This document shows, piece by piece, positions 19,756 through 29,916 of a stretch of 64,000 bases of DNA. Made by a program: the position numbers and the translations under genes. The notes beneath the pieces are model-generated. The model saw only the letters and a program-made list of their open reading frames with translations, had not been told where the DNA came from and made no database searches. The stretch comes from Pseudomonas baetica (GTDB taxonomy: Bacteria; Pseudomonadota; Gammaproteobacteria; Pseudomonadales; Pseudomonadaceae): the NCBI RefSeq assembly GCF_019733355.1, contig NZ_JAIHLQ010000011.1, positions 113,724 through 177,723 on the forward strand, read 5' to 3'. Within the stretch, counting starts at the first letter, position 1. The number at the start of each line of letters is the position of its first letter.

Positions 19756-20113
19756 AAAACCACCTGACATAGTGTGAAAGCAGGCTCGCAGGCACGGAAA
19801 CAAAGGCCCGGAGTCTGGTTGAACGGCTAGAGGATTGCCGCTGCCTGGGTCAAAAGGCACCCCATTGACCCGTGAAATCGAACAATTACTGCGGCCACCG
19901 GGAAAAAAGCCCGGCCAACTCCGGTAACGATTCAGACGTTGCCTGGCACAAAACGCCGCGCATTATAACCAGCGTTCTGTCATTCGGGGGCGTTGCAGTC
20001 TGTAGGCATAAACCCCGGTTTTCTGGCAGTGAAGGAAAAATCTGCTAACAATGCACACGGTGCGTATAACGGCAGCTAAGCCATAATGCGCGCCGAGCTA
20101 AAAGGAGCATCCA

Positions 20114-20854
20114 ATGAGCAGCACTGCACAACCTGCTGAAGGCGAAAAAATTCTTATCGTTGACGACGATCCAGGGCTGAGTAGCCTGCTGGAACGCTTT
20201 TTCGTCAGCAAGGGCTATCGTGCCCGTACCGTACCGAACACCGAGCAGATGGATCGTCTGCTCTCGCGTGAAGTTTTCAATCTGGTCGTCCTCGACCTGA
20301 TGCTGCCTGGCGAAGACGGTCTGACCGCCTGCCGCCGTCTGCGGGCGGCAAACAACCAGATTCCGATCATCATGCTCACCGCCAAGGGCGATGAGATGAG
20401 CCGCATCAAGGGCCTGGAACTGGGTGCCGACGACTATTTGGCCAAGCCGTTCAACCCGGACGAGCTGATGGCCCGGGTCAAAGCAGTGCTGCGCCGTCAG
20501 GCCGCACCGGTACCGGGCGCACCGGGCAGCGAAGACGAAAACGTCACCTTCGGTGATTACGTGTTGTCGCTGGCCACTCGCGAACTGAAGCGCGGCGACG
20601 AAGTACACATGCTCACCACCGGTGAGTTTGCGGTACTCAAGGCCCTCGTCATGAACGCGCGTCAGCCACTGACCCGCGACAAACTGATGAACCTGGCCCG
20701 TGGCCGCGAGTGGGATGCCCTCGAGCGTTCCATCGATGTGCAGATTTCCCGTCTGCGCCGGATGATCGAGCCCGATGCGTCCAAACCGCGCTACATCCAG
20801 ACTGTCTGGGGCGTGGGCTATGTGTTTGTACCGGATGGCACCGCCACCAAGTGA
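20114..20854 (+). CDS. ompR: Osmolarity response regulator OmpR
   Basis: Response regulator (246 aa). The receiver domain has the acidic pair in VDDDPGLSSLLERF, phosphoacceptor Asp in VLDLMLPGEDG and the conserved Lys in DDYLAKPFNPDEL. The C-terminal winged helix is recognisable from LATRELKRGDEVHMLTTGEFAVLKAL to SRLRRMIEPDASKPRYIQTVWGVGYVF. AAGGAG precedes the ATG. It is followed 114 bp downstream by envZ, with a nested hairpin in the gap. It probably controls porin and envelope genes. Confidence 0.94.
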   Translation: MSSTAQPAEGEKILIVDDDPGLSSLLERFFVSKGYRARTVPNTEQMDRLLSREVFNLVVLDLMLPGEDGLTACRRLRAANNQIPIIMLTAKGDEMSRIKGLELGADDYLAKPFNPDELMARVKAVLRRQAAPVPGAPGSEDENVTFGDYVLSLATRELKRGDEVHMLTTGEFAVLKALVMNARQPLTRDKLMNLARGREWDALERSIDVQISRLRRMIEPDASKPRYIQTVWGVGYVFVPDGTATK

Positions 20855-20864
20855 TCGGTGATTT

Positions 20865-20950
20865 GTAGGAGCGAGTCTGTCGGGGGCGAGTCGAATGACC
20901 AATCTCACAGACTCGCAATCCGCAATATGCGAGCATTGCTCGCTCCTGCA
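20865..20950. repeat. Nested hairpin in the ompR-envZ gap
   Basis: Outer arms TGTAGGAGCGAG / CTCGCTCCTGCA (REP-like, near 20865 and 20950) enclose an inner pair CGAGTCTGT (20872-20880) / ACAGACTCG (20907-20915). It separates two genes usually only a few bases apart. Confidence 0.6.
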
Positions 20951-20968
20951 AGTGTGTAGCGGTTAAAG

Positions 20969-22282
20969 ATGAAAACCCCCGTCTGGTTTCCCCAAAGTTT
21001 TTTCTCCCGCACCCTCTGGCTGGTGCTTATTGTCGTGCTGTTTTCCAAGGCGCTGACCCTGGTTTATCTGTTGATGAACGAGGACGTGCTGGTGGATCGC
21101 CAATACAGCCACGGCGTCGCTCTGACGCTGCGCGCCTATTGGGCCGCAGACGAAGAAAACCGCGCGAAGATCGCCGATAAGGTGCCCCTGATCAGGGTGG
21201 TCGGGGCGGGTGTGCCGGAAGGCGAACAACATTGGCCTTATAGCGAAATTTATCAGCGGCAGATGCAGACCGAGCTGGGCCCCGACACGGAGGTGCGATT
21301 ACGCATGCACTCACCGCCGGCGCTCTGGGTCCGTGCACCGAGCCTGGGCGATGGCTGGCTGAAAGTCCCACTGTACCCGCATCCATTGCGTGGCCAGAAA
21401 ATCTGGAACGTCCTCGGCTGGTTCCTCGCCATTGGTTTGCTGTCGACCGCGTCGGCATGGATTTTCGTCAGCCAGCTTAACCAACCCTTGAAGCGACTGG
21501 TGTATGCCGCCCGGCAACTCGGTCAGGGCCGCAGCGTGCGCCTGCCGATCAGCGACACGCCAAGCGAGATGACCGAGGTCTATCGCGCCTTCAACCAGAT
21601 GGCCGAGGACGTCGAACAGGCCGGACGTGAGCGCGAGTTGATGCTGGCTGGGGTTTCCCACGATTTGCGCACGCCGTTGACCCGGTTGCGGCTGTCGCTT
21701 GAATTGATGGGCGACCGTAACGACCTGACCGACGACATGGTGCGCGACATCGAGGACATGGACGCGATTCTCGACCAGTTCCTGGCGTTCATTCGCGATG
21801 GTCGGGACGAGTCTGTGGAGGAGGTGGATCTCAGCGATCTGGTACGTGAAGTCGTGGCGCCGTACAACCAGAGTGAAGAGAAGGTTCGGCTGCGTCTGGA
21901 ACCGATCCAGCCGTTTCCGCTGCGCCGGGTTTCAATGAAACGCTTGTTGAACAACCTGATTGGCAACGCCTTGAATCATGCCGGCAGCGGCGTTGAAGTC
22001 GCCGCGTATGTGTCCGGCGACACCAGTGCCCCGTATGTGGTGCTGAGTGTGATGGACCGTGGGGCGGGGATTGATCCTTCGGAGCTTGAGGCGATCTTCA
22101 ACCCGTTCACCCGTGGTGACCGCGCTCGTGGCGGCAAAGGCACCGGGTTGGGGTTGGCGATCGTGAAGCGGATCGCTTCGATGCATGGCGGCAATGTGGA
22201 ATTGCGTAATCGGTCCGGGGGTGGACTGGAGGCGCGGGTAAGGTTGCCGTTGGGGTTGATGTTGCCTCGGGATGCTGTTTAA
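20969..22282 (+). CDS. envZ: Osmosensor histidine kinase EnvZ
   Basis: Inner-membrane sensor kinase (437 aa) that phosphorylates OmpR. A first membrane segment (FFSRTLWLVLIVVLFSKALTLVYLL) at residues 8-32 is followed by a periplasmic region, then a second segment near 150-170 (VLGWFLAIGLLSTASAWIFV), a HAMP domain, the H-box AGVSHDLRTPLTRLRLSLE, N-box LLNNLIGNALNHAG and G-boxes DRGAGIDP and GKGTGLGLAIVKRI. All kinase motifs are intact. The Shine-Dalgarno is weak. A REP-like hairpin lies upstream between it and ompR. Confidence 0.93.
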   Translation: MKTPVWFPQSFFSRTLWLVLIVVLFSKALTLVYLLMNEDVLVDRQYSHGVALTLRAYWAADEENRAKIADKVPLIRVVGAGVPEGEQHWPYSEIYQRQMQTELGPDTEVRLRMHSPPALWVRAPSLGDGWLKVPLYPHPLRGQKIWNVLGWFLAIGLLSTASAWIFVSQLNQPLKRLVYAARQLGQGRSVRLPISDTPSEMTEVYRAFNQMAEDVEQAGRERELMLAGVSHDLRTPLTRLRLSLELMGDRNDLTDDMVRDIEDMDAILDQFLAFIRDGRDESVEEVDLSDLVREVVAPYNQSEEKVRLRLEPIQPFPLRRVSMKRLLNNLIGNALNHAGSGVEVAAYVSGDTSAPYVVLSVMDRGAGIDPSELEAIFNPFTRGDRARGGKGTGLGLAIVKRIASMHGGNVELRNRSGGGLEARVRLPLGLMLPRDAV

Positions 22283-22312
22283 ACACTGACATCTAGGGTG
22301 AGGCTGATGGCC

Positions 22313-22401
22313 CCTTCGCGGGCAAGCTCCCACAGGGGCCGCGATGTTCACATGATTTGTGTACGACACGGACATTATGGGAGCGGGCTTGCTCGCGAAG
22401 G
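22313..22401. repeat. REP pair between envZ and rimK
   Basis: Left arm CCTTCGCGGGCAAGCTCCCA (22313-22332) and right arm TGGGAGCGGGCTTGCTCGCG (from 22378) are inverted near-copies. It lies between the convergent 3' ends of envZ and rimK. Confidence 0.85.
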
Positions 22402-22431
22402 CGGCCTCTCAGCCGCCACATATTTCCGGGT

Positions 22432-23337
22432 TTAGCCCTTGCCTTTGGTTCGGGTCATATTCGGCCCGCCATTCTTCTCAAGATGCTCAATGATGATCCC
22501 CGCCACATTCTTCCCGGTGGTGGTCTCGATCCCTTCAAGCCCCGGCGACGAGTTCACTTCCATCACCAGCGGCCCGTGATTGGAACGCAGGATATCCACC
22601 CCCGCCACCGCCAGGCCCATGACCTTGGCCGCCCGCAGCGCTGTCATGCGTTCTTCCGGGGTGATCTTGATCAGGCTGGCGCTGCCGCCACGATGCAGGT
22701 TGGAGCGGAACTCGCCCGGTTTGGCCTGGCGCTTCATGGCCGCGATCACCTTGTCGCCGACCACGAAACAGCGGATGTCCGCACCGCCAGCCTCCTTGAT
22801 GTATTCCTGGACCATGATGTTCTGCTTCAGGCCCATGAACGCTTCGATCACCGACTCCGCCGCCGTCGCGGTTTCACATAGCACCACACCAATGCCCTGA
22901 GTGCCTTCCAGCACTTTGATCACCAGCGGAGCACCGTCGACCATGTCGATCAGGTCCGGAATGTCATCCGGTGAGTGAGCGAATCCGGTCACCGGCAAGC
23001 CGATGCCCCGACGCGATAGCAGTTGCAGCGAGCGCAATTTGTCCCGCGAACGGGCGATGGCCACCGATTCATTGAGCGGGAACACGCCCATCATTTCGAA
23101 CTGGCGCAACACCGCGCAGCCATAGAACGTTACCGATGCGCCGATCCGTGGAATCACCGCATCGAAACCTTCCAGCGGTTTGCCGCGATAGTGGATCTGC
23201 GGCTTGTGGCTGGCGATGTTCATATAGGCGCGCAAGGTGTCGATCACCACCATTTCATGCCCGCGCTCGGTGCCGGCTTCGACCAGGCGACGGGTGGAAT
23301 ACAGACGCGGGTTCCGCGACAGCACAGCGATCTTCAT
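22432..23337 (-). CDS. rimK: Ribosomal protein S6 glutamyl ligase RimK
   Basis: ATP-grasp ligase (301 aa) that adds glutamates to the C-terminus of ribosomal protein S6 and so alters translation. Visible are [18 protein letters not shown] at the start, [20 protein letters not shown], the ATP-binding [36 protein letters not shown], and the metal-binding [14 protein letters not shown] near the end. Its ATG overlaps the stop of the retropepsin-like gene upstream by four bases. In P. fluorescens SBW25 these two belong to a rimABK operon that affects root colonisation; no separate rimA is evident here. Confidence 0.93.
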   Translation of the reverse strand: MKIAVLSRNPRLYSTRRLVEAGTERGHEMVVIDTLRAYMNIASHKPQIHYRGKPLEGFDAVIPRIGASVTFYGCAVLRQFEMMGVFPLNESVAIARSRDKLRSLQLLSRRGIGLPVTGFAHSPDDIPDLIDMVDGAPLVIKVLEGTQGIGVVLCETATAAESVIEAFMGLKQNIMVQEYIKEAGGADIRCFVVGDKVIAAMKRQAKPGEFRSNLHRGGSASLIKITPEERMTALRAAKVMGLAVAGVDILRSNHGPLVMEVNSSPGLEGIETTTGKNVAGIIIEHLEKNGGPNMTRTKGKG

Positions 23338-23834
23338 GCAACACCTGTGGAGGAGGTAGATACCGGGAACACCGGCTTGTCTTGTACATATTTGATGCCC
23401 GGATTTACCACCAGTTGGCCGTCAATCAGGGCTTTGGAGCCGAGCAGCAGGCGATAACGCATGGACTTACGGCAAGCGAGGGTGAACTCGACTGACCAGA
23501 CCCGATCACCGAGGGCCAGGGTGGTGCTGATCACATAGCGCACCTGAGCCTGACCGTTGGAGCTTTTAATGGTTTTGCGCGCAACCAAAGGCGCTTCGCA
23601 ACGCCGGTGACGCAACTGCACCACCGTGCCCAGGTGCGCAGTGAAGCGCACCCACTTCGCGCCGTCGCGTTCGAACGGCTCGATGTCAGTGGCGTGCAGG
23701 CTGGAGGTGCTGGCACCGGTGTCGATTTTTGCCCGCAGGCCCGCGACTCCCAAATCAGGGAGCGCCACCCACTCGCGCAGACCGACAACGGTCAAATGGT
23801 CAAATGTCTTCAAAAAAATGCTCAACCGTGACAA
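23334..23834 (-). CDS. rimB: RimB, retropepsin-like ATP-dependent zinc protease family
   Basis: Small aspartic-protease-like protein (up to 166 aa) of the family annotated as ATP-dependent zinc protease; RimB in P. fluorescens acts with RimK on ribosomal protein S6. The catalytic-type motif [14 protein letters not shown] near residue 35 is the retropepsin D-T-G-A signature. The rest, [30 protein letters not shown], matches the family. The start is uncertain: the frame opens with TTG at 23834, and a second TTG at 23813 would give the shorter form beginning [15 protein letters not shown]; neither has a good ribosome site. Four-base overlap with rimK. Confidence 0.85.
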   Translation of the reverse strand: MSRLSIFLKTFDHLTVVGLREWVALPDLGVAGLRAKIDTGASTSSLHATDIEPFERDGAKWVRFTAHLGTVVQLRHRRCEAPLVARKTIKSSNGQAQVRYVISTTLALGDRVWSVEFTLACRKSMRYRLLLGSKALIDGQLVVNPGIKYVQDKPVFPVSTSSTGVA

Positions 23835-24029
23835 CCGCTCAGCCCGCAGAGGCCGGATTTGCGGTATTCACGCAGAATAATGGTTAAAAGGCGACAGATA
23901 TCTACAGCCCGGATTACCAGCGTCTGAAGCAGGCGCCGGAATGTGCGCATTGTAATCCGGGATGGGGTCATTCATGGCACGACAGAAACGGTAGTACAGT
24001 TCACCAATATTTCAGAATGAGGACATTCC

Positions 24030-24437
24030 ATGGCACAAAAAAACGAAGAGGACGACAAGGTCCGTCTCGATAAGTGGCTATGGGCCGCGCGTTTTTACAA
24101 AACCCGTGCCTTGGCCAAAGCAGCGATCGAGAGTGGCAAGGTGCATTGTCGAGGCGAGCGCTGCAAGCCTGGCAAAGAGCCACGCATTGGCGACGAATTT
24201 GAGATTCGCACTGGTTTTGAAGTGCGCATAGTGAGGGTCGAGGCTCTGTCTGTCGTGCGTCGTGGCGCGCCCGAAGCGCAAACGCTGTATGCGGAGACCG
24301 AGGCGAGTATCGCCAAGCGCGAAGCGGCTGCGGCGATGCGCAAGGCCGGTGCGCTGGGTGTGAGTACCGACGGCAAGCCGAGCAAGAAACAGCGGCGGGA
24401 TCTGTTCAAGTTTCGGGGTAATAGCAACGACGATTAG
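24030..24437 (+). CDS. hslR: Heat-shock protein 15 (S4-domain RNA-binding protein)
   Basis: Binds nascent-chain-blocked 50S ribosomal subunits and helps recycle them (135 aa). The S4 domain is VRLDKWLWAARFYKTRALAKAAIESGKVHCRGERCKPG at residues 10-48, followed by a basic C-terminal tail ending KKQRRDLFKFRGNSNDD. AGGA lies upstream of the ATG. In E. coli hslR and hslO are adjacent; here a PAP2 gene on the opposite strand separates them. Confidence 0.92.
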   Translation: MAQKNEEDDKVRLDKWLWAARFYKTRALAKAAIESGKVHCRGERCKPGKEPRIGDEFEIRTGFEVRIVRVEALSVVRRGAPEAQTLYAETEASIAKREAAAAMRKAGALGVSTDGKPSKKQRRDLFKFRGNSNDD

Positions 24438-24470
24438 AGCCGAAACTTGGTGTTGCCAGTGCTGGCGTCA

Positions 24471-24559
24471 TCGCGGGCAAGCCACGCTCCCACAGGTATA
24501 TCTGGTGTTCACAAATGAATGTTCACTGAAGATCCCTGTGGGAGCGAGCTTGCTCGCGA
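24471..24559. repeat. REP pair downstream of hslR
   Basis: Arms TCGCGGGCAAGCCACGCTCC (24471 on) and GGAGCGAGCTTGCTCGCGA (to 24559) are inverted near-copies. It lies between convergent genes hslR and the PAP2 gene. Confidence 0.85.
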
Positions 24560-24595
24560 ATCGAGTGCGCAGCACTCGCCATGGACGCCGCGATA

Positions 24596-25396
24596 TCAGG
24601 CGCTACGCATCACACTCATCCGCGAAACCAACGGCAGCTTGCCCAGCAAACTGAAGATCGGCGCCGTCACTTTCAGCCAGAAATTCGCGGCGTGATACGC
24701 AAATGGCGTGTAGTAGCCCCAGCCCAACGCCAACACCGCCAGCAACACGCCGCCGATGTAATCGTCCTGACCCCAATGCGCCCCGGCCACCAGCCGCGGC
24801 AACATGAACAGCACCGCCAGGCCCCAGATCGTCAGGAACTGGCCGATCGTGCGGCTGAACACCCCCATGAACAATGCCCAGATCAGCAACACCGAAGCAT
24901 GGTCACCCGGGAAGCTCTGGCTCGAGCGATCTTTCAGCTCCCAGGTCTTTTCCAGATGCGGGAAGTAATCGCTGAGGTGCACCGCGCCTTCAAGCACCAT
25001 CGACGGACTGCTGTGCTGCCAGTCCATGAAATCGGCGAACTTGGAAAACAGCGTGCGGATCACCACCATCAACAGCAGGATCGATAAAAAACCGAAAAAA
25101 GCACGGCGTACATCAATCGCCTTGAACACCCAGTCGCCCTTGATCAGCAGCATCAGCAGAATCAGCCCGACGACGATGTCGAACGGACGCATACTTGCAA
25201 TTGCCCAGATGTGGAGCCATATGGGGTTGCTGGCCAGTGGTGCATTGAGCGAGCGGAACAGCCACTCGTCGAAAATCACACACAACGAGTTACCCGTAGG
25301 CCATAACCAGAAAGCCAGTAGCGCTAACGGCACCGCGTTGCACAGAACCAGCCGGCCGAGGTTCCACCTTGATTGGAACAAACCCGGATTGTTCAT
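24596..25396 (-). CDS. PAP2-family membrane phosphatase
   Basis: Integral membrane phosphatase (266 aa) of the PAP2 superfamily, expected to act on lipid phosphates such as undecaprenyl pyrophosphate or lipid A phosphate at the periplasmic face. The three motifs are KDRSSQ (degenerate first motif), SFPGDHASV and RLVAGAHWGQDDYIGG, the last two containing the catalytic histidines. Six hydrophobic segments are visible. The ATG at 25396 has GGGAGG upstream and is preferred over one 63 bases earlier. It sits on the opposite strand between hslR and hslO, an insertion relative to the E. coli arrangement. Confidence 0.85.
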   Translation of the reverse strand: MNNPGLFQSRWNLGRLVLCNAVPLALLAFWLWPTGNSLCVIFDEWLFRSLNAPLASNPIWLHIWAIASMRPFDIVVGLILLMLLIKGDWVFKAIDVRRAFFGFLSILLLMVVIRTLFSKFADFMDWQHSSPSMVLEGAVHLSDYFPHLEKTWELKDRSSQSFPGDHASVLLIWALFMGVFSRTIGQFLTIWGLAVLFMLPRLVAGAHWGQDDYIGGVLLAVLALGWGYYTPFAYHAANFWLKVTAPIFSLLGKLPLVSRMSVMRSA

Positions 25397-25501
25397 AAAA
25401 TGCCTCCCATGGCTTAGCAGTCGGCACCAAAATGGGTGCCAAGAAGCGCAAATTTTCATTCTTTGTAATCATTTTGTCATCACTTTCAGATACCCAGACC
25501 T

Positions 25502-26404
25502 ATGACCGATCTAACGGATACCGATTTCACCCAACGCTTCATCTTCGATGACAGCGACACCCGCGGCGAACTGGTGGCGCTTGAGCGCAGTTACGCCGAA
25601 GTCCTCGCCAAACACCCATACCCCGAGCCGGTCGCGCAATTGCTGGGCGAATTGATGGCGGCGGCCTCTTTGCTGGTGGGCACCCTGAAGTTCGACGGTT
25701 TGCTGATTCTGCAAGCGCGTTCCGAAGGCCCGATCCCGATGCTGATGATCGAATGCTCCAGCGAGCGCGAGATCCGAGGACTGGCGCGCTACCACGCCGA
25801 TCAGATTGCCGCCGATGCGACCCTCAGCGACCTCATGCCAAAGGGTGTGCTGGCCCTGACTGTCGACCCGACGGTTGGCCAGCGCTATCAGGGCATCGTC
25901 GATCTCGACGGCGAAACCCTGTCCGATTGCTTCACCAATTATTTCGTCATGTCGCAACAGGTCGGCACCCGCTTCAAATTGTTCGCCGACGGCCGCCGCG
26001 CCCGGGGTCTGCTGCTGCAGCAACTGCCGGCCGACCGCCTGAAAGACGAAGAAGACCGCGCGGCCAGTTGGCAGCACATCACCGCGCTGGCCAGCACGCT
26101 GACCGCCGATGAATTGTTGAGCCTGGACAACGAAACCGTGCTTCATCGTCTCTACCATGAAGAGCAAGTGCGCCTGTTCGACGTGCAGAAGCTGCGTTTC
26201 CGTTGCAGCTGCTCGCGTGAACGCTCGGGCAATGCGCTGGTCAGTCTGGGTCTGGAAGATGCGCAGGCGCTGGTTGCCGAACAGGGCGGCAACGTCGAGA
26301 TCGATTGCCAGTTCTGCAACGAACGCTACTTGTTCGATGCGGCCGACATCGCTCAATTGTTCGCTGGTGCGGGCGTCGACACGCCGTCAGATACCCGGCA
26401 CTAA
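25502..26404 (+). CDS. hslO: Redox-regulated chaperone Hsp33
   Basis: Cytosolic holdase (300 aa) activated by oxidative stress. The zinc/redox switch cysteines are intact: C235 and C237 (CSC) and C269 and C272 (CQFC) near the C-terminus. The N-terminal domain has the usual [28 protein letters not shown] and GRYHADQ-like region. No clear Shine-Dalgarno precedes the ATG at 25502. It is followed by pckA 181 bp downstream, the same neighbours as in E. coli. Confidence 0.93.
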   Translation: MTDLTDTDFTQRFIFDDSDTRGELVALERSYAEVLAKHPYPEPVAQLLGELMAAASLLVGTLKFDGLLILQARSEGPIPMLMIECSSEREIRGLARYHADQIAADATLSDLMPKGVLALTVDPTVGQRYQGIVDLDGETLSDCFTNYFVMSQQVGTRFKLFADGRRARGLLLQQLPADRLKDEEDRAASWQHITALASTLTADELLSLDNETVLHRLYHEEQVRLFDVQKLRFRCSCSRERSGNALVSLGLEDAQALVAEQGGNVEIDCQFCNERYLFDAADIAQLFAGAGVDTPSDTRH

Positions 26405-26423
26405 AACGGTTCAGCGCAGGTAA

Positions 26424-28127
<1,704 letters not shown>

Positions 28128-28147
28128 GCGTTGGTTTGTGGTGAATG

Positions 28148-28177
28148 AAAAAGCCGCCCTTTAGGGGCGGCTTTTTT
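28148..28177 (+). terminator. Intrinsic terminator of pckA
   Basis: AAAAAGCCGCCCTTTAGGGGCGGCTTTTTT: a GC stem with a six-T tail, 20 bp past the stop. Its minus-strand reading supplies the last codons and stop of a truncated HTH gene that abuts it. Confidence 0.93.
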
Positions 28178-28292
28178 GTGCGAGTTGTTTGGCCGTCAGC
28201 CTCCTGCGTAACCGAGCCAGTTTCAAGCGTTCGCCAAGGTCCTTCAGGAGTCGTGCAGTTTTAGGAAGCAGAGCCGCAGTTTTTCTAGCCAT
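28161..28292 (-). pseudogene. Truncated HipB/Xre-type HTH antitoxin remnant
   Basis: A 43-codon frame starts at ATG 28292 with GAAGGAA upstream. It encodes MARKTAALLPKTARLLKD followed by LGERLKLARLRRRLTAKQLA, the normal N-terminus of HipB-like Xre antitoxins. There the homology stops: the last four codons and the TAA are read through the pckA terminator, so the rest of the HTH is missing. No HipA-type partner gene remains. It lies 100 bp downstream of the ParE toxin gene on the same strand. Family recognition is from memory of the conserved N-terminal pattern. Confidence 0.6.
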
Positions 28293-28392
28293 AACGTTAG
28301 TATTCCTTCACTTGGGTAGTGATAACGCCAGAATAATTGCACTTGGCTGGTCGATCCGCCGGCTGCGTTTGCCCTGTCGACTCTTCGAGTTC

Positions 28393-28668
28393 TCACGGCC
28401 ATTGTTGTCGGGCATGCATTATTCGAAGCACCTCCACACATTCATCTTTGATCGTGTAGACGATGACATAGTTGGAAGCTGCGACGATTTCTCGTGTGCC
28501 TTCAACTCTGCCCCTTCTGTATAAGGTCGGGCGCTTTCGGGCGACTTCCCCTTTTGATTCAAACACCTCGTCGAGATCCGCAGCCGCTTCAGGATTGTCT
28601 TGACTAATGCGGTCCATTATTCGGTCTCGGTCATCAAGCGCCTCTTGGCGCCAGATCAACCTCATCAA
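28393..28668 (-). CDS. ParE/RelE-family toxin
   Basis: Type II toxin (91 aa) of the ParE/RelE superfamily. Visible are IWRQEALDDRDRIMDRISQDNPEAA at the N-terminus and the terminal strands EIVAASNYVIVYTIKDECVEVLRIMHARQQWP, which is the usual ParE end. ParE toxins act on DNA gyrase, RelE on ribosome-bound mRNA; the sequence favours ParE. The start overlaps the stop of the antitoxin by four bases, so the pair is coupled. It seems intact. Confidence 0.85.
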   Translation of the reverse strand: MMRLIWRQEALDDRDRIMDRISQDNPEAAADLDEVFESKGEVARKRPTLYRRGRVEGTREIVAASNYVIVYTIKDECVEVLRIMHARQQWP

Positions 28669-29108
28669 CGCACGCGTTGACGCAGGGCATCGCGCTTGGC
28701 AGCAAATATTCGTCGAGCGTCTTCATCGCTCACGCTGGGTCTTGGATCATCAATGCTGATTTGCACCTGCCGCTTGAACCACTCTTCATACGCCGCCGCC
28801 TCATGAGCTTGCTTCATTGCTTCGGCGCGATCAGGACGTGTGTAGGTTTTCATTTGCAGCGGGTCATAGCTGGATGCATCCACATTGAAGTGAGTGATAC
28901 CCAGTTCTTGCAAATAGGCCACTAATGTTTCAAGGCGTTTGAACAAGCGCACCTGACCACTGCGTTGCGCTGCGAGCGAACTTGCTTTGCTTCCCTGATG
29001 AATTTGAATCGACCAGCCACCAGGCTTGGCGATGATACGTGTGCTGCTGACCGAACCGTTTTCAATCAGGCGCGTCAGGGTGCTGTGATCGATGGTTTCA
29101 GTGGTCAT
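28665..29108 (-). CDS. Antitoxin with PaaA2-like C-terminal part, partner of ParE
   Basis: 147 aa, upstream of and overlapping parE. The C-terminal part, RAEAMKQAHEAAAYEEWFKRQVQISIDDPRPSVSDEDARRIFAAKR, resembles the PaaA2 type of ParE antitoxin. The N-terminal half (STLTRLIENGSV, GGWSIQIHQGS, AAQRSGQVRLFKRLETLVAYLQELGITHFNVD) is a separate small domain of the kind seen in plasmid-linked homologs. PaaA2 itself is only about 70 residues, so this is a longer two-part antitoxin. The ATG at 29108 is preferred to one 60 bases earlier since it starts with the conserved MTTETIDHSTL. Confidence 0.75.
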   Translation of the reverse strand: MTTETIDHSTLTRLIENGSVSSTRIIAKPGGWSIQIHQGSKASSLAAQRSGQVRLFKRLETLVAYLQELGITHFNVDASSYDPLQMKTYTRPDRAEAMKQAHEAAAYEEWFKRQVQISIDDPRPSVSDEDARRIFAAKRDALRQRVR

Positions 29109-29220
29109 GACGGCGAACTCTTTGCTGAACAATGGCTGCCATCGTACGCAATCAATAGTAGTTTGCAAAATTCAACTCCTGCACTGGACGCCGGGTGTCC
29201 CGCATCGATGTTCTTTGGTG

Positions 29221-29254
29221 AGGCAGGCGCCACTTATTGGGAGCGCACCTGCCT
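29221..29254 (-). terminator. Hairpin after the small gene at 29263
   Basis: AGGCAGGCGC and GCGCACCTGCCT form a stem with one bulge just past the stop of the small gene. No T tract follows, so it may be a 3'-protecting hairpin. Confidence 0.35.
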
Positions 29255-29262
29255 GAGATTTT

Positions 29263-29562
29263 TCAGACTGGCGCTTTCCAATTGAGCATTTGCTGCTGCG
29301 CGACTTGCAGCAGACCACAGCCATCCTGCGTCAGCAGATAGAGGGCGTGGGTGATGTGGGCGATGTCTTCGACGTCGGTTTGTTTGAAGCTGAGGCAGTA
29401 GTGGGTTTTAAGCAGGTCGCTGGAGGCGCGCAGGCGCTGGACGGCGCATTCGAGGATGTCGTGCGGGTGGGCCGCAGTTTCGATGATCAGGGGCTTGGTG
29501 TCGGTGAGGTTGGATTCGAGTGGGCGGTAGCGATCGGGGGCGAGCGGGTTCCATGCGTTCAT
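29263..29562 (-). CDS. Small helical protein, homolog B of the 31141-31428 gene
   Basis: 99 aa, no signal peptide. It aligns along its length with the product of 31141-31428: shared features are MN...P...RYR.L, an acidic D/E-T-x-A-x-H segment, an amphipathic helix with QRL.A...LL.T.YC..F.Q.DV.DI, and the near-identical core ALYLLTQDGC.LL.VA. The pattern of two helices recalls Pseudomonas DUF3077/DUF6124-type small proteins, but I cannot assign it to either. It follows the hydrolase gene by 354 bp, which hold a hairpin-rich leader. Function unknown; a partner or immunity role for the hydrolase is inference. Confidence 0.65.
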   Translation of the reverse strand: MNAWNPLAPDRYRPLESNLTDTKPLIIETAAHPHDILECAVQRLRASSDLLKTHYCLSFKQTDVEDIAHITHALYLLTQDGCGLLQVAQQQMLNWKAPV

Positions 29563-29916
29563 TATGTTTGGCCTCGAAATATGTCATGAGAATCCGCGCC
29601 CACCGTGACCAAGCGATAGGTGGCGGACTGCGTTCGGGTTGGTCAACCAGTGAGGCACTCACAACCGGTACGCCCGAAGGCGTCCCGAGCTCAGCCGCCA
29701 TAAAGCGTGCCGACACAAAAAGCGCCAGCAGCGTACAACGAGTGCGAGTGCACAACTCATACGGGTGACCAAGCCCGAACCGCTGATTTGACAGCGACAG
29801 TCACGACTATAGGTTTGAACTACCAAGCGCCGATAGGCGGCAACGGGGTCCAGACTTGTAGGAACGGGACGAAGATCAGATAAGAGATTGCTGTAGGTTT
29901 TTTCGCTCGCTCACCG
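29563..29916 (-). other. Hairpin-rich leader between the hydrolase gene and small gene B
   Basis: This 354-bp gap has no convincing gene. On the minus strand it contains a TATAGT box at about 29805-29810 and then hairpin-forming segments, including ACGCC-TTC-GGGCGT (near 29685) and GCCGCC/GGCGG pairs bracketing 29625-29700. A leader of about 240 nt would precede small gene B. It could be a structured 5' UTR, an independent RNA or a dispersed repeat. Confidence 0.4.

Noticed and set aside
28189..28524. A 111-codon plus-strand frame behind pckA
   Set aside because: Antisense to the HTH stump and parE; no ribosome site.
29408..29755. A 115-codon minus-strand frame across the leader of small gene B
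   Set aside because: It overlaps the real small gene in another frame and corresponds to the hairpin-rich segment; I treat it as RNA or repeat DNA.
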